64,000 nucleotides of DNA, from NCBI RefSeq assembly GCF_963082655.1, contig NC_081552.1, positions 71,366,707 to 71,430,706 on the forward strand. The letters run 5' to 3'. A model generated the notes under the pieces. The model searched no databases, was not told the origin of the DNA, and worked only from the letters and a program-made list of their open reading frames with translations. The position numbers and the translations under genes are program-made. Source of the DNA: Stomoxys calcitrans (taxonomy: Eukaryota; Arthropoda; Insecta; Diptera; Muscidae). Below, piece by piece: positions 1-8,875 of this stretch. Positions within the stretch are counted from its first letter, which is position 1; each line of letters begins with the position of its first letter.

Positions 1-640
1 TAAATTTTGCGTAACCTTTTTTTACTGCAAATAATCTGCCAATGACTCCGAACATTTGGGTTCGAATACCGGCGAATACTGACCAGGCTCCACTAGCCGT
101 CGACGAAAACACCTGATTCGAGTTTAGAGGACCAGCCCGAAGCAATTTTATCTTCGCATGGCTATAATCTGCCTAGACAATCGGCCTTCTCTAGCAAACC
201 AAGACGCTCTTTGAGGGCTTTTAAAAATTAAAAGCTCGTCGCTCTCAAGTTTATTGAGAGGCCTGGTGCGGATGGTCCTAAAACTCGTCTAGATTCGCAG
301 CGGCATAACAGCCAACCAAAAGGCTGCGGTCACCTGGAGAGCATCCCGTCCCCAAAAGAATTATGGCGAATAATAGTAGTATATGTCCTAGACCCTTTGT
401 TAATGTGACTAAGCTTGGAGTAGGATAGTCAATGGGCTGTTAGTTGTATATTCCGACGTCCTTGGGTAGAGGCCTGGGCCTCCTCCAGTTTGTAACGATG
501 AATGCTGGTATCGCGGCCAATATAAACTAATTGCTTTGAGGGGTCGACTTTCAATTAATATGTATCGGTGCGCTCTAAAAAATATTGATGAGATCTGGCC
601 AGGCTCAGCACTGTATTAAATCAAGGAGGAAAATATTCCT
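1..640. other. Unassigned stretch, possible LINE leader
   Basis: No reading frame of note and no repeat that I recognise. It lies directly upstream of an ORF1-like fragment on the plus strand, so it may be the decayed 5' untranslated region of that LINE. That is inference from position only; comparison with other copies would be needed to decide. Confidence 0.3.
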
Positions 641-651
641 TCACCAATCCC

Positions 652-909
652 TTGGATCCTCAATCCGTACTTGGTAGATTTGATGAGGCTGATGGCGATC
701 GGAGACATGCGATATTCGTACTAAACTCCGTCTGTCGTCCAAACCCCAACAAGTCAAAAGGATTTGTATCCTACGAATTTAACAAGTCAAAGCTGAGGGT
801 CTATGGAAGCGGTGGGCTCGGGGAATCAGTAGACGACTTAACACTTGTTACTGAACTCTTGTCTGAGGAACTATCGACTACATCTCTAAAGTGTAGCGGA
901 TTGCAGTAG
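652..909 (+). pseudogene. LINE ORF1 (gag-like) fragment
   Basis: An open frame of about 85 codons containing 'GRFDEADGDRRHAIFVLN' and 'SKLRVYGSGGLGESVDDLT'. It resembles, from memory, the ORF1 region of fly LINEs whose EN/RT pieces follow downstream in the same orientation (1290-2410). It has no convincing full-length context: there is no clear natural start, and it ends long before an ORF1 zinc-knuckle region. The frame resumes only in scraps to about 1300. Most likely a dead fragment; the match was not verified by search. Confidence 0.45.
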
Positions 910-1289
910 ACTGAAAATTCCCCTGTCTCTATCAAAACAGACAGGCGTCGAAACGGGACCCGAAAAGCCCTGTGTGGATGAGTAATCCGGTTGGATTAAG
1001 CTCAAGGTATGCGCCCCCGAATATGGACGGAATTAAAAGATATTTCGAAAGCAGCAGCTGGTCAAGCATCTAAGAAGGAATTGTCCACACCGTAAGTGTT
1101 TAGTGTCCTAAGGAGTGGTTCCAATGCTTTCTCAAGTAAGGAAGCTCATCATGAAAATATCGAACGAATCTTGCGAGCATAACCTCCTGGCAGGCTTAGA
1201 ACACGAGGCTAACCCAACAGTGGTGGAAATTCTGAATCTTGATGTGGCGATTTGTAATAAAGGAAAAAACAGGCCAATATTACCAGAAA

Positions 1290-1870
1290 CAGGCAAGAGG
1301 TACTAGATGTTAACTTTGTATCAGAGAATATAAGCGGAAGGATATGTGACTGGGAAGTGTTAGATGTCCACAGCTTATCTTATCGTTGTTATATTAGTTT
1401 CTAAACTGAAAAGGAAGTGGAAACTGCTGAGGACAAAGACATATTGATCAAGTGGATCACGTAGGGCCTTAATGACTTGCTTATGTCAGCATCAGCACCT
1501 ACCAAACTAAGGGGCAAACAGAGAGCATTGGAGAACTGCAGAACTGCTTGGTCTAAGGAAGAGCTGCAGACAAGTGCGCAACAAGGCGAAAACCACAAGG
1601 GCACCAAACGACTGGGACTTCTATAAGGTTGAGCTAAGAACATACAAGGCTATCTGAAAAAGGCTCAGAACAAATCCTTAGCGGAGTTCTGCAGCCCTGT
1701 GCAGGATACATTTGAGGCCTCTAGGAAGATCCTATACTTGAAACCTATTACGGTAGGATGCATTCAGAACTCAAAGAACTACTCATTGACGCACATTTTT
1801 CTGGAAACTCTCCAATGCACAACGTGGCGCCAGAAAATGTTGTCGCTGATGAGCACTCGGCGGAAGTTGT
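1290..1870 (+). pseudogene. LINE endonuclease C-terminus and EN-RT linker, decayed
   Basis: Broken plus-strand frames contain 'RNRQEVLDVNFVSENISG' followed by 'CDWEVLDVHSLSY', the pattern of the end of an APE-type endonuclease (a stretch just before the SDH motif, here SLSY). Linker-like text follows, including 'KKAQNKSLAEFCSPVQDTFEAS' read in pieces, as found between EN and RT in R1/I-type LINEs. At least three frame changes and several stops make it non-functional. It joins the ORF1-like piece upstream to the RT piece downstream, so 640-2560 is probably one old LINE copy with internal deletions. Confidence 0.5.
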
Positions 1871-1873
1871 GGG

Positions 1874-2410
1874 GTGGAAATTATATCTGAGTCGAAGATC
1901 GCTTGGGCGATAAAAAGTTATGACTCCTTTAAATCACCAATTTTTGATGATGTATCACGGCAGCATGCATATAGAAAGGGCAATTCAACTGATACAGCCC
2001 TTCACGATGTAGTCGCCTACATCGAAGGTTCTCTCGCTGCCAAGGAATACACTATGGTAACATTTCTTGAGATTGAAAGTGCTTTCAATAATGTAAAGCC
2101 AACGTCAGTCAGGAGGAAACTGGAGTTTCTAGGCTTCAGCACTATAGTAAGAGAGTTTATTAATAACTTACTTACCAAAAGATGCATTACGGCAGGCCCG
2201 GGATCTATAGATCTAAAAAGATGGGTCAGCCGAGGAACTTCTCAAGGAGGTATATTTGCTCCTCTACTTTGGAATGTAGCCATCAACGATATATAGTTGT
2301 CTCTTGTCTCGCGTTTGCTGATGACGTGGCTGTTGCGGTTAGGGAAAAGTTTCCAATCACTCTTAGCGATATACCTCAGGAAGGTCTACGTGCGACAGCG
2401 AAGTTGGCTA
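1874..2410 (+). pseudogene. LINE reverse transcriptase fragment (FADD motif)
   Basis: The frame from 1874 to 2296 carries RT motifs: 'HAYRKGNSTDTALHDVV', 'MVTFLEIESAFNN' (the usual LDIxxAFD is degenerate) and 'GTSQGGIFAPLLWNVAIND' (canonical PQGG). After a frame change the catalytic 'AFADDVAVAVREKFP' is read at about 2310-2350. The family is an I/R1-like non-LTR retrotransposon of insects. The first catalytic Asp is replaced (E-I-E-S) and the frame is broken, so this copy is dead. Confidence 0.75.
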
Positions 2411-2452
2411 CCAAAAGAGGTGTATTCTTTCCACAACCGTTTTTCTTTAAAT

Positions 2453-2870
2453 TTAAACCGAAATCGGACACATGCACATATGTAAAATTGAAAGTAGTGC
2501 TACAACTGGGCAATAATGAGTCAATAAACGATTGCGCATCAACATGAGGTATGCCATTCTGTCAGTAAAATGGAGATTTGACTCTTTAACATCTTTCGTG
2601 CTTCCCATGCCAATATTCCTTACCTCCTGGCGATTACAAAGCACCGTATTAAACTTTTCAGAAAAATAGTGAGTTTTTGCTCCTCTACCTGTCCTCACAA
2701 CTTCTCTTTTTAAGCATTTAAATTCGTCCCTTAGCCTCGAAGTTTTAAAGCGTTTCCATCGCCTGTACGCCTCATCCCTTCTGGGTAACAAATTCCTTTT
2801 AGCACTATTGAATCGTGGTTGTCCACTTCATCTTACGACCCTGGATTATATTCAAAAAGTCTTGTCTTTT
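2453..2870 (-). pseudogene. Jockey-type LINE linker fragment
   Basis: The minus-strand frame has 'LLPRRDEAYRRWKRFKTS' and 'LKREVVRTGRGAKTHYFSEK', typical of the basic linker between EN and RT of Jockey-like LINEs. It stops before any RT motif. The fragment is tail-to-tail with the plus-strand LINE ending near 2560, so two unrelated LINE relics abut here. Confidence 0.5.
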
Positions 2871-2879
2871 CATCAATGA

Positions 2880-3265
2880 AGAAATAAATATAACTTCATG
2901 ATAAATCATTTAAACCAGCAAGGAGCTCATCGTGTCTGACGTTTTTGAAATCTGTTAATGTGAATGTTTCTAAAGATAGTTGCCCTGAGAAATCGTTGGA
3001 CAGAAAAAAAATATCATGCTTTAAAATAAGGAGGGCGTTAACTGATCACAATGCATACACTTGGGGAGAAGATCGGAGAAATAAATCCAGTAAAGTATGT
3101 TTGTATGTATAATAATTTATTGGTGTAATTCATGTCATAATATAAAGGACACATTTAATTTTAATTTAATTATATTAATTCATAATTAGACGAAACATTA
3201 TATGTTGTGTTTCTGATTGGTAGTACTTATCTATTCTATTTAAATATATAAAGGATTTAAAAAAT
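2880..3265. other. AT-rich spacer
   Basis: AT-rich sequence with short direct repeats of the type TTAATTTTAATTTAATTA near 3150-3180. I see no coding potential, terminal repeats or RNA gene. Confidence 0.4.
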
Positions 3266-3266
3266 A

Positions 3267-3918
3267 AACAGGAGCGTGTTAAGTACGGCCGAGCCGAATC
3301 TTATATACCCTCCACCATGAATAGCATTTGTCGAGTTCTTTGCGTGGTATCTCTTTTTAGGCACAAACAAAGAATAATGAATAAGAACTGTTAAGCTATT
3401 GGAGCTATATCAAGTTGTAGTCCCATTCGTACCATAAATGAATTGAATGCTGAACATTGTAGAAGTTATTGTGGAATATTTCAGTCCAATCGGATAAGAA
3501 TTGCGCCTTGTAGGTGCTCAAGGAGCAAAATCGGTAGATCGATTTATATGGGAGCTGTATCACGTATGTTGAAGGTCATGGGAGAAGCGGTTGTACAAAA
3601 TTTCTGCCAAATCGGATGAGAATTGCTCCCTCTAGAGGCTCAAGAAGTGAAGATCCCAGATCGGTTTATATGGCACCTATATCAGGTTATGTACCGATTA
3701 GCACCATACTAAATATTTGTGCAAATCGTCAAGCGCCTAGCTGTACTCCATCGAAAGTTTGCGAAAAAAGAAAGACGGACGGACATGGCTAGATAGACTT
3801 AAAATGTCATGACGATCAAGACTATAAATACATTAGGGGGTCTTAGACGCATATTTCGAGATGTTACAAACAGAATGACGAAATTAGTATACCACCGACC
3901 TATGGTGGACGGTAGAAT
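3267..3918 (-). mobile_element. INE-like (Helentron-associated) copy
   Basis: Read on the minus strand it starts with a degenerate TATACC..CCACCATA block near 3918, continues through the 'GTCCGTC' and 'AAATTTCGC' regions and ends with the hairpin region near 3290 (here GTACGGCCGAGCCGAA, one arm mutated). Central units of the 'GATCGGTTTATATGGGAGCTGTATCA' type are present but few and diverged. Non-coding. Confidence 0.75.
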
Positions 3919-3959
3919 AAACAAGTTTTTTTTTTTCTCTCATTCATATTCGTTAAATA

Positions 3960-4380
3960 AAAGTGATCTGAGCTTTTAACATTTTAGTATATATTGGTAA
4001 ACACGACATTGATCAATGTTGTTTTAAATTTCACCAACTTCGGTAGTTGTTCATAGGGTTTCTCAGAAATAATGCACTCGATAGAATTAAAATATTGGGC
4101 ATCTCCAAAGAAAATGGTATGTATTTTCCATTTCATGTAGATTACACAGTGTGCAAACGTCAACATTGTCAGTGCGAGAAGAACGAGCAATTAAATTCAG
4201 CAAACCACCTCTGGCTTTCATGATCGTACCAACAAAATGACCCGAATTAGAGTCTACAATATAGGGCGCTATATCATATTGCAAAATAGAATACATGTCA
4301 TGAAATCTAGCTGCCCTCGCACTCCTTACAAAATCATCATATTATAATGACTTGAATGATTCCAGCATAAAAGTATGTGG
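3960..4380 (-). pseudogene. Jockey-like LINE C-terminal fragment
   Basis: Two overlapping minus-strand frames contain 'MYSILQYDIAPYIVDSNSGHF' split by a frame shift from 'DVCTLCNLHEMENTYHFLWR' and 'CPIF', the Cys/His motif at the C-terminus of Jockey/CR1-like ORF2 proteins. With the endonuclease part at 4849-5240 on the same strand this is the other end of one internally deleted LINE. Confidence 0.6.
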
Positions 4381-4552
4381 ATACGATAGGTCCCATCTCC
4401 ACTGTTCTAATTAAATTTTCTCACATAATGTCGACCAATGCGAATACCAAAAAGCACCCAGTTGTACCAACATCAAGGGCAAAACCTTTATAATATAGCA
4501 CAAATGCAGATGGAGAGTACCTATATATAATGATCAAGTACAGTATTACATG

Positions 4553-4837
4553 GAGGCACCGTAGCGCAGGGGTAAGCATGTCCGCCCATGACGCTGAATG
4601 CCTGGGTTCGAATCCTGGCGAGACTTCAGAAAAAATTTTCAGCGGTAGTTTTTCCCTCCTAATGCTGGCAACATTTGTGAAGAGGTGTCACACTGCGGCA
4701 CGCCGTTCGGAGTCGGCTATAAAAAGGAGGCCCCTTATCATTGGGCTTAAACTTAAATCGGACTGCACTCATTGAAATGTGAGAAATTTGCCCCTGTTCC
4801 TAAGTGGAATGTTCATGGTCAACATTTGCATTTGCAA
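4553..4837 (+). mobile_element. tRNA-derived SINE with 11-bp TSD
   Basis: The head is tRNA-like: an A-box-like TAGCGCAGGGGTAAGC and a perfect B box GGTTCGAATCC. The body reads 'CTGCGGCACGCCGTTCGG', 'CTATAAAAAGGAGGCCCCTT' and 'GTGAGAAATTTGCCCCTGTT', all shared by the other copies in this window. The copy is bounded by a perfect direct repeat AGTATTACATG at 4542-4552 and 4838-4848, the signature of LINE-mediated insertion. It inserted into a LINE endonuclease relic. It would be transcribed by RNA polymerase III if the boxes work. Confidence 0.9.
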
Positions 4838-4848
4838 AGTATTACATG

Positions 4849-5240
4849 TGCTACTATCATGTGTACGGTTGACTTCATTAACAGAGTACAAGCCTAATGA
4901 GTTAAATTCACTTATCATATTGCTCTCAACCCAAACGGTTGGAGTTAAAATCACCAGTTATAATAATTTCTTTAAAAGATAAAGAGAGAGGTCTTTATTC
5001 CTCTATAAGGGGTCAATATTTATGTGCTTATTTGAGCGATATACCGTACCGAGTAGAATATTTCTTCTAGCTGCTCTTAAGAATATGTATTCCATTGCAC
5101 AATCAGATTTGGACGTGCACAGGAATACTCTTGAATACTCTTTCCAAAATAAATGAAATGACACGCCACCTGCATGTCCATGCCTGTCAGCCCTATGGCG
5201 ATTGTAGCCATCAAGTCGAACAATGGCATCTGGTAAGACC
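4849..5240 (-). pseudogene. Jockey-like LINE endonuclease fragment
   Basis: The minus strand encodes 'RNILLGTVYRSNKHINIDPL' followed, in another frame, by the EN motif G-D-F-N-S at about 4942-4956 and then 'EFNSLGLYSVNEVNRTH'. These are the VYRP-like and GDFN motifs of the APE-type endonuclease. Two or more frame shifts. A SINE inserted just downstream (4553-4837); the LINE reading appears to resume beyond it. Confidence 0.65.
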
Positions 5241-5244
5241 ATGG

Positions 5245-5441
5245 ACAGTTTTGGCCCATTTACAATCCCAACAGACCTACACTTATGAAAAGTATTTGTG
5301 CAAAATTTCAAGCGCCTAGCTTCGACAGACAGACGGACGGACGGACATGACTAGATCGACTTAAAATGTCATGGCACGCTTATTTCGAGGTGTTACAAAC
5401 AGAATAACGAAATCCCCATCCTATGGTGGAGGGTATACAAA
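5245..5441 (-). mobile_element. INE-like fragment, 5' block only
   Basis: Contains the (GACG)n tract, 'GATCGACTTAAAATGTCATGG' in split form, 'GAGGTGTTACAAACAGAATA' and 'CCTATGGTGGAGGGTATA', i.e. the 5' block of the INE-like family read in reverse. The hairpin end and central units are missing; it is fused to a LINE relic at about 5240. Confidence 0.75.
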
Positions 5442-5444
5442 TTT

Positions 5445-5835
5445 CATACCGATCAAAAAATAAGAGAATTTTTTGCCAATATGTAAATAATGAAATTCAC
5501 AAATTCAATTGGATGTTTTTCCAATTTCTTGGGTGTTGATAACTGCATTATCAAAAGAAGCAAAACTCTCTACATCAGATGATTTCTTTGCTGTGTGCAG
5601 CAATTTTATAAACACAAATGAACAACACGACTAAATGACATAAAAGCTTCGGGATAAATACCATAAAGGGCAAGGGATAGTAGATGGGTGGCTATAACGC
5701 TCCAAAATTATTTGGCCCAATCTAGATTTAAAGAGGTCTACCGCTTAGCTATCCTTTGTCTAGAATTGAAGTCTCACTATTTGTGTCCGTCATGAAGGTC
5801 GCTGTCTGGTTGGCAAACATGCTGGTGGACTAAAG
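5445..5835. other. Unassigned AT-rich sequence
   Basis: No ORF, repeat terminus or RNA gene seen. Confidence 0.35.
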
Positions 5836-5837
5836 AT

Positions 5838-5915
5838 CGGAGGCCACCGTACGAACGCCTGGGTTCGAATTCTGGGGAGAACATCATAAAAATTCTCAGC
5901 GGTGGTTATCCCCCG
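5838..5915 (+). mobile_element. SINE, left half of a split copy
   Basis: Reads GGCCACCGTA, then (after a deletion that removes the A-box region) CGCCTGGGTTCGAATTCTGG and CAGCGGTGGTTATCCCC. The SINE body resumes at 8394, so the copy was split by the CAA-tailed retroposon between them. Confidence 0.7.
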
Positions 5916-6155
5916 GGCACGGGATAGCTGTGAGCAACATAGGCTGGAACTTTGAGGTCAAATTTGTGTGGTGTTCATCGCTGTCGCGAGAAGCTTGGCT
6001 GCGAGCTACCGGGCGCATCCACAGGTTGCAGATATTGGAATGCTCCATATGGAGTAGCTGCAACGGCAATCGCGGACAATCAGCGATATCAAGCGGAGAG
6101 TCTCAGTGAGAGGCAGGGTGGCACCGGCTCTTGCATAAATGCTGAGTGCCTCGAT
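5916..6155 (+). mobile_element. CAA-tailed retroposon, left half
   Basis: GC-richer sequence ending 'CTTGCATAAATGCTGAGTGC' then CTCGAT. The continuation 'ATGACAAGGCGAGCTATTGG' begins at 8258, after the hAT-type element. The rejoined element would be about 0.38 kb and end in CTACAACAACAAC. No coding frame survives. The same kind of tail is seen on the LINE at 47.6 kb, so the element was probably mobilised by such a LINE (inference). Confidence 0.55.
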
Positions 6156-6365
6156 TAGGGATCCCAAAGTCAACTTTCGATTAATCGATTAGTCGACTTT
6201 TTGCGTAAAAAAATCGAAAAGTGTAAGTCGACTTTCAATGATTAAAAAGTCCAATAACCGATTTTGAATGAGAACATTCGATAAGAAAGCTGCACAGAGT
6301 CATGTTTGGCTTTGCCAATGTCGCTGCAAGGTAAGATTCACTGCTCTTTGGTGTTGTATGAACCA

Positions 6366-6610
6366 CGACGAAAAGTTAAAACCATCAAAATAAAACGTTT
6401 ACATTGGCTAGGTCATGTCATCAGAGTGGATGAAGAAGCTCCAACAAAGAAGTCTTTTGAAGGCGACCATAAAAGAAAACGCTAAAGGGGAAGACGAAAA
6501 CTCTGATGGAGTGACCAAGTGGAAAGCGACATCTCGAAACTGGATGTCAGAAATTGGAGAAGAAACGCAGAAACCACATAGAACGATCTACAGATTAAAC
6601 ATCTTTAGTC
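6366..6610 (+). pseudogene. RTE-clade LINE C-terminal fragment
   Basis: Translation from 6366 reads 'KRLHWLGHVIRVDEEAP' and, after stops, 'WSDQVESDISKLDVRNWRR'. The RLRWLGHV...R...W..Q...DL..L...W pattern is the conserved C-terminus of RTE-clade LINEs. In-frame stops show decay. It lies inside the hAT-type element. Confidence 0.7.
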
Positions 6611-6812
6611 TATAAAATGCGAATATATGGAATAGGGTCCATATCGGTCCAACATTAGGTGTAGGTCCCACATAAACGTAGCCCCGATTTTCGGTATTTT
6701 TGCTCTGAAACCCAAATCGTTGGTCCTATTCGTCTAAAATTTTGTAAGCAACTTTTTCTCGGCCTTACGAGAGTATAATCAATGGGCGAATCAACCAATA
6801 TTTTATAGTAAC

Positions 6813-7091
6813 TCTTATGCAAATGCAAATTTTCCCATGAACATTCCACTGAGGAACAGGGGCAAATTTCTCACATATCAATGAGTGTAGTCCGATTCAA
6901 GTTTAAGCTCAATGATAAGGGGCCTCCTTTTTATAACCGAGTCCGAACAGCGTGCCGCAGTGCGACACCTCTTTGGAGAGAAGATTTACATGGCATAGTA
7001 CCCCACAAATGTTGCCAGCATTAGAAGGGGAAAACCACCACAGGCGTTCAGCGTCATAGGCGGAAATGCTAACCTCTGTGCTACGGTGGTA
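6813..7091 (-). mobile_element. SINE copy lacking its B box
   Basis: On the minus strand it begins CCACCGTAGCACAGAGGTTA and continues through GACGCTGAACGCCTG, then jumps straight to GGTGGTTTTCCCC. The segment that holds the B box in other copies is deleted. The 3' end is CATGGGAAAATTTGCATTTG. Pol III transcription would be impaired. Confidence 0.8.
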
Positions 7092-7239
7092 AATAGACTC
7101 CGATTTGGGGTAGGCGGTCTTTTTTCATGTTTAATGGTGACGACAATAACAAAATTTGGAAAATTCTAGATTTTGGTTCAAAGTCCGACTTTTGGTTCAA
7201 AGTCGGCTTGGATATAAAGATTCATATAAAAAAAAAAAA

Positions 7240-7921
7240 GTAGTAAAAGCGTGCTAAGTTCGGCCGGGCCGAATCTTATATACCCTCCACCATGGATCGC
7301 ATTTGTCGTGTTCTTTCCCCGGCATCTCTTCTTAGGCAAAAAAGGATATAAGAAAAGATTTGCTCTGCTATTAGACCGATATCAAGATATGGTCCGATTT
7401 GGACCACAATCAAATTATATGTTGGAGACCTGTGTTAAATGTCAGCCAATTCGAATAAGAATTGCGCCCTTTGGGGGCTCAAAAGGTAAAAAAGAGAGAA
7501 CAATTTATATGGAAGCTGAATCGGGCTATAGACCGATGTTGACAGTCATGAGAGGATCTGTCGTACAAAATTTCATTCCAATCGGATAAGAATTGCGCTC
7601 TCTAGAGGCTCGAGAAGTCAAGAACCAAGATCGGTTTATATGGCAGCTATATCAGGTTATGAACCGATATGGCCCATTTACAATACCAACCGACCTACAC
7701 TAATAAAAAGTATTTGTGCAAAATTTCAAGCGGCTAGCTTTACTCCTTCGGAAGTTAGTGTGCTTTCGACAGACAGACGGACGGACATGGCTTGATCGAT
7801 ATAAAATGTCGCGACGATCAAGAATATATATACTTTATAGGGTCTCAGACGAATATTTCGAGTAGTTACAAACAGAATGACGAAAATAGTATACCCCCCA
7901 TTCTATGGTGGAGGGTTTAAA
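7240..7921 (-). mobile_element. INE-like copy inside the hAT-type element
   Basis: Complete at both ends: AGTAAAAGCGTGCTAAG and the palindrome TTCGGCCGGGCCGAA at the left, CTATGGTGGAGGGT at the right. It has about two central units plus the (GACG)n tract. A 112-codon frame across it is a chance product of the repeat, not a gene. Confidence 0.85.
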
Positions 7922-8249
7922 AAGGGGGAAATAAGCGCGAATGTTTAAACTTTTGAAATTTAGTAAAAAATATTAGCCATATTGGCGTTAAGATGGCGGG
8001 TTAGTTTGATATAAAAATGTGCCAATTTTGCATTTAAAAATTTTCTCAACACCACCTCTTTACAAAATACAAAGAAATAATCATATAGGAAGGAAATAGA
8101 AATGTCATATTTAGAAAATTTTAAAAATTTTTGACAAAAGGTCGTAACGTATACTTTTTGCAAAATTGGACTTAGTCGAAAAGTCGACTTTTTGCAAAGA
8201 AATGTTGAAAGTCTAAAAATCGACTTTTCGTCCCAACTTGGGATCTCTA

Positions 8250-8393
8250 TGCTCGATATGACAAGGCGAGCTATTGGCGCTTATAAATAACCAATTGTCA
8301 ACCTGTTCCTGCGGCGATCGAGCCTGCTAACTTACAGGAGCTGAACGAGAATCGCCACCTCTACATGGAAATGTGGCTACAACAACAACCCTC
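8250..8393 (+). mobile_element. CAA-tailed retroposon, right half
   Basis: Continues the element interrupted at 6155: after CTCGAT it reads ATGACAAGGCGAGCTATTGG and ends GTGGCTACAACAACAACC. The tail sits exactly where the interrupted SINE resumes. Confidence 0.55.
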
Positions 8394-8585
8394 CTTGTAT
8401 GGTATGGCAGCCATGTAAAAACTTCTCCACAAAGAGATGGCACCGCTCGGACCCGGCTATGAAAAAAAGGACCCGTATCATTGAGCTAAAACTTGAATCG
8501 GACAGCATTCATTGATATGTGAGAAGTTTTCCCCTGTTTCTTAATGGAATGTTCATGGCCAAATTTTGAATTTGCATGCTAAAGA
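8394..8585 (+). mobile_element. SINE, right half of the split copy
   Basis: Begins CTCCTTGTATGGTATGGCAG and continues GTAAAAACTTCTCCACAAAG, GTGAGAAGTTTTCCCCTGTT and TTAATGGAATGTTCATGG, the standard body and 3' end of the SINE whose head is at 5838-5915. Confidence 0.7.
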
Positions 8586-8875
8586 TTGTTGGTAAAAATT
8601 TTCAGAACGTATGCGGATTTCGAGAAAGAGGAAACTACAAAACATCTTCTGCATGCGCCTTCCCCACTGGCTAGCAGAATGAGATCCACTTTAGATTCTT
8701 ATGTCTTTGAGGACTAATTTAAGTTAGAATTAGGGGATGTGAACATTAGCAAGTTTTTTACATTTTAGAAGGGAACTGGCTGGTTCATCGTCAGAAGCTG
8801 GAAGGCTTCTTCCTTTTCTTGTTCCTATGGTATCACAATAGACTGAAATAGCTAAATGAATATAAGTGAGCCAGT
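8586..8875 (+). pseudogene. I-like LINE 3' end
   Basis: Broken frames read 'EETTKHLLHAPSPLASRM', 'LGDVNISKFFTF' and 'GTGWFIVRSWKASS', which match the Cys/His-containing C-terminal tail typical of I-like LINEs (E-H-LL-C-P-A ... G-D). The trailing AGTGAGCCAGTATAACCGAA is probably the 3' UTR. No start, no complete domain. Confidence 0.45.

Larger units (their letters stand above)
6156..8249. mobile_element. hAT-type non-autonomous DNA transposon with nested insertions
   Basis: Terminal inverted repeats TAGGGATCCCAAAGT at the left end and, in reverse complement, TAGAGATCCCAAGT at the right, fitting the hAT YARNG terminus. Flanks GCCTCGAT (6148-6155) and TGCTCGAT (8250-8257) agree at 6 of 8 positions and have the 8-bp length of hAT TSDs. 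Subterminal GTCGACTTT motifs occur repeatedly near both ends (6192, 6231, 8180 region). No transposase is visible. It has received an RTE fragment, a SINE (6813-7091) and an INE-like copy (7240-7921). Confidence 0.7.

Noticed and set aside
4553..4640. A tRNA gene (A and B boxes)
   Set aside because: The tRNA-like head is followed by the SINE body and bounded by TSDs; no credible cloverleaf with intact acceptor stem could be drawn.
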